A DNA stretch of 64,000 nt from Geminisphaera colitermitum TAV2 (GTDB lineage Bacteria; Verrucomicrobiota; Verrucomicrobiia; Opitutales; Opitutaceae), in the NCBI RefSeq assembly GCF_000171235.2, contig NZ_ABEA03000085.1:1-64000 (forward strand), written 5' to 3'. The number at the start of each line of letters is the position of its first letter. The first letter of the stretch is position 1. The notes beneath the pieces were generated by a model. It saw nothing but the letters and a program-made list of their open reading frames with translations, searched no databases and had not been told where the DNA came from. Shown piece by piece: positions 26,410-35,137 of the stretch. Made by a program: the position numbers and the translations under genes.

Positions 26410-29400
26410 CTATCCGACTACAAGGTGCACCAGACCGTCGGTTCCGGCAGTGGCGCGAAGGCGGCGGGGGGCTCCGTCGGACACGACTTTGCCCGCGAGG
26501 ACGCCGAGGTGAAAGTTTGATTTCGATCCCAGTCCGGTTTCGGACGGCAGTTCGATTTCAGCCGGGACGCCGGCAGGAAGGACAATGCGCAATTCAAAAG
26601 TTCCCTTCCCTCGCCTGCCCTGCTCCGCCGCGTCACTAAATTTCCACGACACCTCCACCACTCCGCTCGGCGTTGGCACGCGGCCTCTTGCCCAGCGCAG
26701 TCCGCCGGGTTGCGGGGCGATGCGCACCGTTGCATAGCCGGGCTCGGCAGGCTGCACGCCGAGAACGTATCCACTGAGAAAATACGTCGGCGCGGCGGAC
26801 CAGCCGTGGCAATGGCTGCGCGTCATGCGGGGACGGTCGGCATGGTACATTTCCCAAAAGGCGGTGGCCCCGGCCTCAACCTGTTTGCCCCAATAGTCGC
26901 GAATGAGCCGCACCATGTCCCCGCCACGGCCTTCGCGGGCAAGGCCTTCGAGCACGAAAAACATGAAGAACGGACTGCCCGCCGATACAAAGCCCTCGGG
27001 CGCAGCCCCCATGATCTCGCGTGTGCGCTTGAGATGCGACGGCGTCGGGACGCCCGCGATATAGGCGGCGGTGTGTGTTTGCTGACTGAATACGGAAGAG
27101 CGCGTACCGTCAGGACGGATACAATCGATGTAAGCGCGGCGTTTCGCGTCCCAGAGGTGCGCGTTGACCGCGGCGGCGAGGCGGTCGGCAAGGGCGGTCC
27201 AGCGGCGGGCCTGCGGGGCGGCTTCGCGGCCAAGGGCGCGGGCAAGGCCGGCGCACTGGCGCAAACCGAGAACGGCGAGGCAGTTGATGTGCGTAATCTC
27301 GCCGCCGGGCGGGGTGTCCATTGCGGCCCAGTCAAACATGTTCCATGCGCGGATTTTTATGAGACCGCGCGGACTGAGGAATTTTTCGATGCCGTCCACG
27401 TTGCGGTCGAAGGCACGAATCGCTTCGCGGGCAAACGCACGGTCGCCGGTGAGACGGTAGTGTTCCTCGCCCCAGCGCATCCACAAAAAGCTCCAGGCGG
27501 GGAGGATGTTCTCCCAAGCGCTGGGCACCTGGCTTTCGGCGAGTGGGGAACGGTCGAGGCTCTGCGCGACGATGCGCCAGGCATGCGCGCTGAGGCGCGG
27601 GTCGCCGTTGGCCACAAGATCGACGAGCGCCTCGTTGCGCGCATCGCCAACCCAGAAGGTTTGTTCGTAGCTGGGGCAGTCGGTGTAGGTGTCCTCGGAG
27701 CAACAACGCACGGAATGCGCGCCGGTTTCCCAGATGCGGTCGAGCCAGGCGTCGGAACAGGCGAAGGAGCCCTGACGCTCCTGCGGATACGTGCTGAGCA
27801 ACACGCGGATGTGGCGGATGCGCACGGGCCTTTGAAAATTGCGCAGGCTGAACCACGAATACTGAAAGCCGCGGCGCACGAGAGTGCGGTAACGCTGCGC
27901 ACCTTCGCGGCAAATGTACCGGAAGGTGTTGTTCATGCTCTCGGCGAGGTTGTGGCGTCCGTCGGGCTGGATAAACTCGAAGTTGTGATTGTCGATGATC
28001 GTGCCGGCAGGGGCGTCGATTTCGAACTCGTGGTAACCGATCACCTCGCGGCCGAAGTCGAGCAACAGGCGCACGCTGGCGGGCACGGCGTCGCGGGCGT
28101 TTTTGGCGGCAGGGGGGGGGGGGGGGAGGGGGTGAATAATCGTCCAGTCGGCGGTGTCGTGCTGGAGGGCGGACAAGTTTTGCACACGAACCCGCGGTGT
28201 AATGTCAGGGAGGATACGCTCGGAGGCGCATTGGGCGTAAACGTCGGTGTCCGCAACCATGTCACGCGTGAGCGGGCGGACGTAGGCGGCGGCAAATTCG
28301 TCGTCACGCAACGCGCCGCGCGCACGGATCGCCTCGAATTGCGCAAGGGTTGCCCCGGCGGGGATTGTGGTGGCGTCGATCATGTGCTGCTCGCTGCCGA
28401 CGAGCGCGGGCGGCGTGGGATCGTCGGGATTGCCGAAGGGGCCGATGGCGAGCCATGCGGTGGCAGCGGTGGCGGCAGTGTGTGTGGGGGGGGGGGGGGG
28501 GAGGGGGGGAGGTTGCGCGGCCCATTGGACGGGTTGCGCGGTCCAGGCGCTGATGACGACCCACCAGTAATGGTCATGAGGCGGCAGGGTACACATGAGG
28601 GTGTTCCAGCCAGCCTTGAGGCGGGCCTGGGCAACACCGGTGTCGGTGCGTTGCAACGAGTGATCGTCAAAGGCGAGCGGTTTGCCGTTGAGCGTCCAAG
28701 GGACGAAGGGGCGGTGGTGCGGCTGATGAAACTCCACGGCCTGCGCGCGCTCGCTGTGGATGTGCGTGAAGAGAAGCATCGCGCCGCGCGGGACGTTGGC
28801 GGTGGCGTCATGGGAATTCAGATACGCGCGCGGATTGAGATTCCACGAATAGCGCGCGGGGCGCACGGCTTCGACGGCGCGGACGCGCACGGGATCGACG
28901 GGCTCACGGGTGAGTTGCGGGATGTCGCGCAGGACGAGTTGCGCGTGGCTCCCCTCGCCTGCTTTACGCACGGCGACGGCGGCGGGCCAGGCGGCGAGAC
29001 TGGCGGCGGTGGCCGGGGCGGGATCGGACGCGGCCCAATCGTGCGGGAAGGCGCGCGCATCATATTGCTCCTCCCAAGGCTGCATGCAACTGATGCGCGG
29101 CACGGGCCAGAGATGCCCGGCGTGGGGACTGGCGCGCCAGTCGCCGGAGTCATCGGTAACGAGAGTGTGGATACCGCCGGAGTCCCGCCATGTGAGCTGC
29201 GCCAGCAAACCCGGCTCGGCGTGGAGATACTGGAAGGTGCCGATGCCAAAGTGTTGCACAAGCACCGCGAGGACGTTGCGCCCGGGGCGAAGCACGTCGC
29301 GCAGATCGTAGGGATCGATGGGCCAGGGAGAGGGCCAGGAGCGCGCCGGACCGTGGCCGAGCCACACGCCATTGACGTAAACTTCGTAACGCGAATCCGC

Positions 29401-29595
29401 CGTGATGAGCAGCGTGGGCGCGCCGGCCTCGCCGGGGTTGGCGGCGGCGGCGATGACGTCGCCGGCAATTTCAAATTCCCGGCGGAAACAAACGACGTTG
29501 TGATAAGCGCGACTGGCTTCGGCGGACCAAATCCAGTGCGCGTTGGCGGCTAGGAAAACCGTATCAGGCCGGGAGGCGGATTTTGTGGTGGGCAT
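26410..29595 (-). CDS. Alpha-L-rhamnosidase-like glycoside hydrolase, GH78 type
   Basis: A 1061-residue protein without a clear signal peptide. The N-terminal half carries beta-sandwich modules (YEVYVNGVWLGHGPARSW) typical of GH78 accessory domains. The (alpha/alpha)6 catalytic domain begins near residue 600, with EDTYTDCPSYEQTFWVGDAR at about 634-653 holding the acidic residues of the rhamnosidase active site. GH78 enzymes release terminal alpha-L-rhamnose from polysaccharides and glycosides. Two G runs (15 and 16 nt) are translated as proline stretches and kept in frame. ATG 29595 is chosen because the upstream frame is short and cysteine-rich. It is convergent with the LacI gene and 175 bp downstream of mrdA. 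Confidence 0.83.
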   Translation of the reverse strand: MPTTKSASRPDTVFLAANAHWIWSAEASRAYHNVVCFRREFEIAGDVIAAAANPGEAGAPTLLITADSRYEVYVNGVWLGHGPARSWPSPWPIDPYDLRDVLRPGRNVLAVLVQHFGIGTFQYLHAEPGLLAQLTWRDSGGIHTLVTDDSGDWRASPHAGHLWPVPRISCMQPWEEQYDARAFPHDWAASDPAPATAASLAAWPAAVAVRKAGEGSHAQLVLRDIPQLTREPVDPVRVRAVEAVRPARYSWNLNPRAYLNSHDATANVPRGAMLLFTHIHSERAQAVEFHQPHHRPFVPWTLNGKPLAFDDHSLQRTDTGVAQARLKAGWNTLMCTLPPHDHYWWVVISAWTAQPVQWAAQPPPLPPPPPTHTAATAATAWLAIGPFGNPDDPTPPALVGSEQHMIDATTIPAGATLAQFEAIRARGALRDDEFAAAYVRPLTRDMVADTDVYAQCASERILPDITPRVRVQNLSALQHDTADWTIIHPLPPPPPAAKNARDAVPASVRLLLDFGREVIGYHEFEIDAPAGTIIDNHNFEFIQPDGRHNLAESMNNTFRYICREGAQRYRTLVRRGFQYSWFSLRNFQRPVRIRHIRVLLSTYPQERQGSFACSDAWLDRIWETGAHSVRCCSEDTYTDCPSYEQTFWVGDARNEALVDLVANGDPRLSAHAWRIVAQSLDRSPLAESQVPSAWENILPAWSFLWMRWGEEHYRLTGDRAFAREAIRAFDRNVDGIEKFLSPRGLIKIRAWNMFDWAAMDTPPGGEITHINCLAVLGLRQCAGLARALGREAAPQARRWTALADRLAAAVNAHLWDAKRRAYIDCIRPDGTRSSVFSQQTHTAAYIAGVPTPSHLKRTREIMGAAPEGFVSAGSPFFMFFVLEGLAREGRGGDMVRLIRDYWGKQVEAGATAFWEMYHADRPRMTRSHCHGWSAAPTYFLSGYVLGVQPAEPGYATVRIAPQPGGLRWARGRVPTPSGVVEVSWKFSDAAEQGRRGKGTFELRIVLPAGVPAEIELPSETGLGSKSNFHLGVLAGKVVSDGAPRRLRATAGTDGLVHLVVG
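28112..28126. repeat. Poly-G tract (15 nt) in the GH78 gene
   Basis: Encodes part of a proline stretch in the GH78-like protein, between beta domains. A one-base slip would truncate the protein before its catalytic domain. Confidence 0.9.
28486..28501. repeat. Poly-G tract (16 nt) in the GH78 gene
   Basis: Second homopolymer in the same gene, translated as a proline-rich linker before THTAAT. Slippage would also truncate before the catalytic domain. Confidence 0.9.
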
Positions 29596-29639
29596 GATGA
29601 GAAGTGCGTTGGCGAAACAGGATGTGAAATGGGTGGCGA

Positions 29640-29664
29640 ACAGGCTGAGACAAACAAAGCCTGT
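29640..29664. promoter_or_regulatory. Inverted repeat upstream of the GH78 gene
   Basis: ACAGGCT and AGCCTGT, 7-bp arms with an 11-nt spacer, lie 45 bp before the GH78 ATG and after the mrdA stop. It could be an operator for GH78 or a weak end signal of the mre operon; no T-run follows. Confidence 0.35.
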
Positions 29665-29770
29665 CATCCTAGCAACCACTCCCGGACACACGCCTTCATT
29701 TGCAGCCCGTTCCTAGCAGGATCGGGTCAAATTGGAGCGGCGGGAACGCGGTCACTCCCGGACCTTTTGT

Positions 29771-31798
29771 TCACTCCGCGTTCGCGGCGATTTGGCCGCG
29801 TTTGGCGTGCCAGGCTTTGAGGATCGCCCCGGCAACGGGCGCGGCATAACGACCGCCTCCCGTGTCCTCGCCGGGCGTGTCGCCCTCAAGCATCACGGCA
29901 ATGGCAATGCGCGGGGACTCGATCGGCGCGAAGCCCACAAACCAGGCGAAATTCAAGGTGCCCTGCGAGGTGCGCTTTTGCGCGGTGCCGGTTTTGCCTG
30001 CAATGCGCAAGTCGGGGATTTTGAAGAGAGGGGTGTTCAAGATGCGTCCGGTGCCGGTCAGGGGCACGGCTTCCATGCCGGCGAGCAGCGCGGCGTGCTC
30101 GGCAAAGGGCAGATCGAGCGGCGCGGAACGCTGCCGCGGGCGTTGCGGATCGTGCAGGAGCGTGGGGTGGGTCTGCGTCTCGCCGCGGGCAAGCGAGGCA
30201 ACAAAGGTGGCCATGCCAAGCGGCGTCACGGCGAGGTAACCCTGGCCAATGGACATGTTGGCCGTGTCTCCGGGAAACCATGACAAGCCGATCTCGCGCT
30301 TTTTCCAGGCGGGATCGGGAACGATCATGTTGCGAATTTCGCCGGGGAGTTCGATGCCGGTGCGCTGGTCGAGACCGAAACGCCGGGCTTCGGCGGCGAT
30401 GGCGTCCGGGCCGGTCTGAATGCCGTAGGTGTAGAAGAAGGTGTTGCAGCTTTTCTCGATGGCCTGGGGAAAGGTGACGGGGCCGCGGTCCCGGTGGTTG
30501 TTGCAGACAAAGGTGACTTTCCCAACCTGATAATAACCGGTGCACTCGACCTCGCTGCCAGCGGTGATGTGCCCGGAGCGAATGCCGGCCAGCGCGGTGA
30601 TGAGCTTGAAGGTGGAGCCGGGCGCGTAGAGTCCCTGAATGGCGCGGTTCATCCAGGCGCCTTGTTCGTTGATGCGGGCCGACTCGGCATGGGTCAGGCG
30701 GGGAACAAATTCGTTGAGGTCGTAACCAGGCATGCTCGCCAGCACGAGGACTTCGCCGGTGGTGGGATCAATGGCAACGGTGGCGCCTTTGAATCCTGTT
30801 TCGCGCATGGCTTTCTCGGCGGCGATTTGCAGGTCGATGTCGAGGCTCGTGATGAGATCGCCACCCTGCACGGGTTGACGGCGTTCGAGCGCGGGCTCCA
30901 CGCGGTAACCAGCCGGGTCCACGAGGTGAATGGTGCCGCCGGTCTGGCCTTGCAGGCGGTCGTCAAACTGGCGCTCCAAACCGTCGCGCCCGATGGTGCC
31001 TTTCATCGCAAAGGTGGTGAGGTCGGAGCCGGGAAAATCCCGGTCAACATTGAGGTCATCGTTGGCCAGCACGTAACCGAGCACGTGCGCCGCCGCGCGT
31101 CCATAGGGGTAATGGCGCACGCTCGATGTGTAGAGTTGCAGGGGCGAGGAGACGGGGACGTTTTCGATGATGCGCGCGGCTTCCTCGCGCGTGAGATCCT
31201 CGACAAGAATGTAGGGCAGGATGCGCTGGTGGTCGTAGTGGCGGTGGAGGTCGCGGGCATCGACGCGGTCGGCGCGCCCGAGGAGGGCGTTGACCTTGTC
31301 GAGATAACGCTGGACGACGGAATAGCGGGCGATGAGCGCGAGTTCCGACGAGGTGGGCATGTTTTGTTTCCGACCCCGATCCCGACCCCGATCCCGCTCC
31401 CGAGCTTTGTCCCCCCCCCCCCCCCTGCCCTCTTCGTCCTCGGCGTCGGCGTCGCGATAGTTTTTGCCGATGCGCAGGTATTCGGCGCGAAACTCCGTGC
31501 GCAACTCGTCGAGGTAAAGCGTGACGGCAAAGCGCGGACGGTTGCCCACGAGCAGGCGGCCTTCGCGGTCGTAGATGTTGCCGCGCGGTCCGGGCACAAG
31601 GATGCGGCGCTGGTTCTGCACCTTGGCCTGCTCGCTGTATTCGCCGGCACGGATGAGCTGCCGGTAGGCGAGGCCGCCAACGAGTATGAGAATCATCGCG
31701 GCAATGACGTAATTGAAAAACAGGATACGCGGATTGAAGCTGCGAAACGATTCAACGAGTCCTCCTGATCCCGGGCGTTTTTCGGTCGGCGTGGCCAT
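29771..31798 (-). CDS. mrdA: Penicillin-binding protein 2, elongation transpeptidase
   Basis: A 675-residue class B PBP that cross-links peptidoglycan in the elongasome with RodA. One membrane helix lies near residues 28-47 (ILFFNYVIAAMILILVGGLA), followed by the dimerisation region and the transpeptidase domain. Catalytic motifs are STFK (S395, K398), SCN (S450) and KTG (K602). An unusual hydrophilic insert near residues 120-150 (a Gly run then RERDRGRDRGRK) is encoded by a 16-nt C run plus a short repeat. It lies 15 bp downstream of mreD and is the last gene of the mre operon. Assignment is firm. Confidence 0.95.
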   Translation of the reverse strand: MATPTEKRPGSGGLVESFRSFNPRILFFNYVIAAMILILVGGLAYRQLIRAGEYSEQAKVQNQRRILVPGPRGNIYDREGRLLVGNRPRFAVTLYLDELRTEFRAEYLRIGKNYRDADAEDEEGRGGGGDKARERDRGRDRGRKQNMPTSSELALIARYSVVQRYLDKVNALLGRADRVDARDLHRHYDHQRILPYILVEDLTREEAARIIENVPVSSPLQLYTSSVRHYPYGRAAAHVLGYVLANDDLNVDRDFPGSDLTTFAMKGTIGRDGLERQFDDRLQGQTGGTIHLVDPAGYRVEPALERRQPVQGGDLITSLDIDLQIAAEKAMRETGFKGATVAIDPTTGEVLVLASMPGYDLNEFVPRLTHAESARINEQGAWMNRAIQGLYAPGSTFKLITALAGIRSGHITAGSEVECTGYYQVGKVTFVCNNHRDRGPVTFPQAIEKSCNTFFYTYGIQTGPDAIAAEARRFGLDQRTGIELPGEIRNMIVPDPAWKKREIGLSWFPGDTANMSIGQGYLAVTPLGMATFVASLARGETQTHPTLLHDPQRPRQRSAPLDLPFAEHAALLAGMEAVPLTGTGRILNTPLFKIPDLRIAGKTGTAQKRTSQGTLNFAWFVGFAPIESPRIAIAVMLEGDTPGEDTGGGRYAAPVAGAILKAWHAKRGQIAANAE
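31411..31426. repeat. Poly-C tract (16 nt) in mrdA
   Basis: Encodes a glycine run in an insert of PBP2, next to a short repeat of the cgaccccgatcc type at about 31371-31400. Slippage would abolish the transpeptidase domain of a normally essential protein. Confidence 0.9.
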
Positions 31799-31813
31799 AT
31801 GGGAAAAAGGATG

Positions 31814-32347
31814 TCAGCGGAGGCCGCGCGGCTGTTCGCGCCAGCAGGCGTCGAAGAATTCCAGCGTATGAAGCTGGAAGGAAAAATACCAGGGCGTGAC
31901 GAGCACGATCACGAGTTGCGACAGAATCAGGTCCGTGAACCAGCGAAGCCAGCCCGCCGCCGGGTCCGGCCAGTCGCCCGTGTGCGCGATGCCGAGCATG
32001 AGCATGAAGGCGAGATTGGCAAACAGCGCCGCCGCCACGCCGACCAGCAATTCCGCGCAGGGCAGTCGCTGTCGCAGGTGGAAGATGAGGGTGTGCACCA
32101 CGGCAAACATCGCCGCGTGCATCCCAAACGGCACCGGGGCCACGGCGTCAAAACACAAGCCGGCCACAAACGCGAAGGCCAGCCCCTCCCGCAATCCGGC
32201 GCGCAATGCCGGGAACGCCACCACCAGTCCGCCCAGCCAAATCCCGATGCCAAAGCGCGTGAGCATCTGGTTCGCCTGCGCCCCCAGCCACATCAGCAGC
32301 AGCGCGCTGAAGGCGAGGACAAGGAAGCGGCGTAATCCGGCGGGCAT
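31814..32347 (-). CDS. mreD: Rod shape-determining protein MreD
   Basis: A 177-residue membrane protein with about five to six hydrophobic helices, as expected for MreD, which links MreB filaments to the wall-synthesis enzymes. Sequence conservation of this family is low, so the call relies on size, hydrophobic profile and position between mreC and mrdA. ATG 32347 lies 142 bp after the mreC stop, a longer gap than elsewhere in the operon, and that gap contains complementary GCTTTTT/AAAAAGC stretches. Confidence 0.85.
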   Translation of the reverse strand: MPAGLRRFLVLAFSALLLMWLGAQANQMLTRFGIGIWLGGLVVAFPALRAGLREGLAFAFVAGLCFDAVAPVPFGMHAAMFAVVHTLIFHLRQRLPCAELLVGVAAALFANLAFMLMLGIAHTGDWPDPAAGWLRWFTDLILSQLVIVLVTPWYFSFQLHTLEFFDACWREQPRGLR

Positions 32348-32489
32348 GGTGGAAAAAGCTAAAAGGCTAAAAAGCTGAAGGCTGAAATGCTGAAAGCTGA
32401 AATGGAGGAGGTTGTTGTAGTGAAAAAAAAGTGACAGCCATGTCGGGCGAAGATTTTTCCGGAGGTTTTAATTTTAGCTTTTTTGTTTT
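32348..32489. other. mreC-mreD spacer with inverted AAAAAGC repeats
   Basis: On the coding strand, the end of mreC and its spacer read GAAAAAGCTAAAA... and the region before mreD reads TTTTAGCCTTTTAGCTTTTT, so long A/T-rich complementary arms can pair. GCTGAAA-type heptamers recur in between (and again near 36365-36395). A leader or attenuating structure for mreD is possible. Confidence 0.45.
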
Positions 32490-33335
32490 TTAGTTTTTAG
32501 CTTTTTCGCCCAGCGGCACCAGCACGGTGACTTCGGCGAGCTGGTTAAGGCGCGGGTCGAGCCGCACACGACCCGTCTTGAACAAGCCGTCAACGCCCGG
32601 ATCGACGGACGTCACCTCGCCGACAAACAGGCCGGGCGGATACACGCCTCCGATGCCAGAGGTGAGCAGGCGCTGCGGCGCGGACGCCGTGGCAAACACA
32701 TCCAGCGGCACAAATTCGATCACCCCCCCGGGCGCGGAAAACGAACGGTTGATTCCGCCCTGATAACTCACGGGCCTCGTGTCACCCTCGAACGTCGCCG
32801 CGATGCGCACGCCGGGGCTGCTGATCATCTCCACGACCGATGTGTAGGCATGCACCTCCGCGACGCGGCCCACTACACCGCCGCCATAGATGACAGGCGC
32901 GCCAACGGTGATCCCGTAATTGGAACCCTTCCTGATGACAAGCCGCTGCCACCACGCCGTAAAATCCCGCAGCACCACGCGGGCCGGTTCCAGACGGTAT
33001 TCGGGAAACGAGGGCAGCCGCAACAGAGCCTCCAGACGGGCGCGCTCGGCGCGCAGCGCGACGTTTTCCTGAAGCATCACCTCATAGGCGGAGTTGAGCC
33101 GCGCCAAGTCGCGCCCCGCCTCGATCAGTTCGTTTTTGGAATGCGTTTTCAGCGACCAGAATTCCTGCAAATCGCTGACGAACGAAGCCGCTGCCTCCGC
33201 CGGAGCCTGCAACTCGTAAAAACTCACCCGCCCCATGCGCTTGAAAACCGCCGGCAGCAGCAGCCACGCGAGCAGCACGACGATCAGCGTGAAATACGGG
33301 CGGGCTTGGTCGAGGCGTTTTTTCCTCAGGGGCAT
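32490..33335 (-). CDS. mreC: Rod shape-determining protein MreC
   Basis: A 281-residue bitopic protein. A single N-terminal membrane helix is at about residues 11-30 (YFTLIVVLLAWLLLPAVF), then a coiled-coil stretch (about 55-105) and the periplasmic double beta-barrel (VVYGGGVVGRV-like segment near 150, VVEMISSPGV near 167). MreC organises PBP2 and RodA outside the membrane. Its ATG overlaps the mreB stop in TGATG, so translation is coupled. Confidence 0.93.
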   Translation of the reverse strand: MPLRKKRLDQARPYFTLIVVLLAWLLLPAVFKRMGRVSFYELQAPAEAAASFVSDLQEFWSLKTHSKNELIEAGRDLARLNSAYEVMLQENVALRAERARLEALLRLPSFPEYRLEPARVVLRDFTAWWQRLVIRKGSNYGITVGAPVIYGGGVVGRVAEVHAYTSVVEMISSPGVRIAATFEGDTRPVSYQGGINRSFSAPGGVIEFVPLDVFATASAPQRLLTSGIGGVYPPGLFVGEVTSVDPGVDGLFKTGRVRLDPRLNQLAEVTVLVPLGEKAKN

Positions 33336-34351
33336 CAGACGTTTTGCAGCACCCAGTTCAGGTTGGCGAGGACGGCGCCGGTGCCGTTGGCCACGGCGGA
33401 GAGCGGATCCTCGGCCACGATCACGGGCAGGCCGGTGCGTTCGCTGAGCAGACGGTCGATGCCGCGGATGAGCGCGCCGCCGCCCGCCATCACGAAGCCA
33501 CGGTCAACGAGGTCCGCCGAAAGTTCGGGCGGGCAGCGTTCGAGCGTGGAACGCACGGCGTCCACGATCGACGAAATAGGGTCGCTGAGCGCCTCGCGGA
33601 TTTCCTGCGAGGTGATGTGAATCGTCTTGGGCAGGCCGGCCACCGAGTCGCGGCCCTTGACCTCCATGGTCAGCTCCTCGTCGAGCGGGCAGGCGGAGCC
33701 GACGCGCACCTTGATCTCCTCGGCGGTGCGCTCGCCGATGAGCAGGTTGTAGGCCCGCTTCATGTAGTTGACGATGGCGGCGTCGAGTTCGTCGCCGGCC
33801 ACGCGTATCGACTTTGAGAATACAATGCCGGCGAGCGAGATGATGGCGATCTCCGTGGTGCCGCCGCCGATGTCCACGATCATGTTGGCCGCCGGTTCGT
33901 CGATGGGCAGGCCCACGCCGATGGCCGCCGCCATGGGCTCGGGGATCGTGATCACGTCGCGCGCGCCGGCGTGGGTGGCGGAGTCCTTGACGGCGCGTTT
34001 CTCCACCTCGGTGATGCCGGAGGGGATGGCGATGACGACACGCGGAGCGACACGCAGGGCGTTGTTGTGCACCTTGCGGATGAAGTAACGGAGCATCGCC
34101 TCGGTGACATCGAAATCGGCAATGACGCCGTCCTTCATCGGCCGGATGGCGGTGATGTTGCCGGGAGTGCGACCGAGCATACGCTTGGCCTCGTCACCGA
34201 CGGCGCGGACTTTGCGGGTGGTGGTGTCGAGGGCGACCACACTGGGCTCGCGCATGACGATGCCCTTGTCCTTCACATAAACGAGTGTGTTGGCCGTGCC
34301 GAGGTCGATGCCGATGTCGTTGGAAAAGTAGCCGAGAATGGACGCTGCCAT
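33335..34351 (-). CDS. mreB: Actin-like cell shape protein MreB
   Basis: A 338-residue bacterial actin. Phosphate 1 motif DLGTANTLVYV is at about 15-25, phosphate 2 IVDIGGGTTEIAI near 160-172, and the adenosine motif VMAGGGALIRG near 286-296. It polymerises under the membrane and directs lateral wall synthesis. It is the first gene of mreB-mreC-mreD-mrdA. The presence of the complete set predicts a rod or MreB-shaped cell stage. The assignment is certain. Confidence 0.97.
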   Translation of the reverse strand: MAASILGYFSNDIGIDLGTANTLVYVKDKGIVMREPSVVALDTTTRKVRAVGDEAKRMLGRTPGNITAIRPMKDGVIADFDVTEAMLRYFIRKVHNNALRVAPRVVIAIPSGITEVEKRAVKDSATHAGARDVITIPEPMAAAIGVGLPIDEPAANMIVDIGGGTTEIAIISLAGIVFSKSIRVAGDELDAAIVNYMKRAYNLLIGERTAEEIKVRVGSACPLDEELTMEVKGRDSVAGLPKTIHITSQEIREALSDPISSIVDAVRSTLERCPPELSADLVDRGFVMAGGGALIRGIDRLLSERTGLPVIVAEDPLSAVANGTGAVLANLNWVLQNV

Positions 34352-35137
34352 GGTGCTGTTGTAAATGGGTGAATATCGTGCGGTTGAACGATGTGTTTTC
34401 CTGCGAGGTGCAAAGAACGGGCGTCACGCCCGACTGTCAAAGGGGAAAACGGCAAGCGGGGAAACCCGGAGGCGGCAGAAAACCCAGAGAGAGCTGCCCA
34501 AACTGTGGCATAGAAGAAGACGAAGGGAACAAAGGCCCGGCCTCCTGTAGCCATTTGCTACTTGGTAGGGAGGCCTTTGTGCCCTCTGCCGAGGGCAGCC
34601 CTTCGGGCCATCGCCGTCGGCGATGCCATCTGCGCGCTGCTGCGCTCCGTCCGAGGCCTCCGCCGTGCGTAGTGTGAGAATGCGAAATTCATAGGTAGAT
34701 GGAGCGTGGTTTCGGAGGCCTCGGAGAGGCCTCCCTACCGTTAAGACGACGGCTAAAGCTCAACTTAAAATGCGCTAGACAAGCTGTATATCAATGACTT
34801 ATATTCGCCAATCGGGTAATGGCTTCGTGCTCTTGGTTGCTTCTGTGCAATCTCTGCATGAGTTGGTCAACCCAGTTGCCACTGCCACCGTCGGGCAACC
34901 AATTATAAATTTTTCGATTATAGGAACATCAGGCTTTTACCCGATGAAATATATGTTTTCATTCGATGCAGACTGATTTCGACAAGACTTCTTCCACTTC
35001 CGGTCTCGCTGGTTGATTCAAGCTAAGATCCGATGAGCCCGGGCAGCGCTCATGCCCCTTGTTCTCTGGCGTGGGCGCTGTTTTTTTTGAAATGAAACGG
35101 CGGCCACGCCACCACTCCCGGCACCCGACTCCCGGCA
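34352..35137. other. Gene-poor region between mreB and holA
   Basis: Contains the mreB promoter region, the second copy of the MITE-like repeat (34545-34777), and about 360 bp (34778-35137) of unusually AT-rich DNA with no recognised gene. A 60-codon frame at 34794-34976 exists but matches no known family and has no clear ribosome-binding site. Confidence 0.6.
34545..34777 (+). mobile_element. MITE-like repeat, copy 2 (interrupted)
   Basis: Same core as the element at 7259: the segment CGTGCGTAGTGTGAG, then AATTCATAGGTAGATGGAGC and the inner arm GGAGGCCTCGGAGAGGCCTC, with the right flank ending AAAATGCGCTA. The left inner arm is disrupted by about 90 bp containing further small hairpins. Orientation is opposite to copy 1. 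Confidence 0.6.

Noticed and set aside
26710-29553. 947-codon plus-strand frame opposite the GH78 gene
   Set aside because: Low-complexity Gly/Ala/Val-rich translation and full overlap with a recognised enzyme.
34794-34976. Possible 60-residue gene
   Set aside because: No ribosome-binding site, no relatives recognised; kept only as an AT-rich island.
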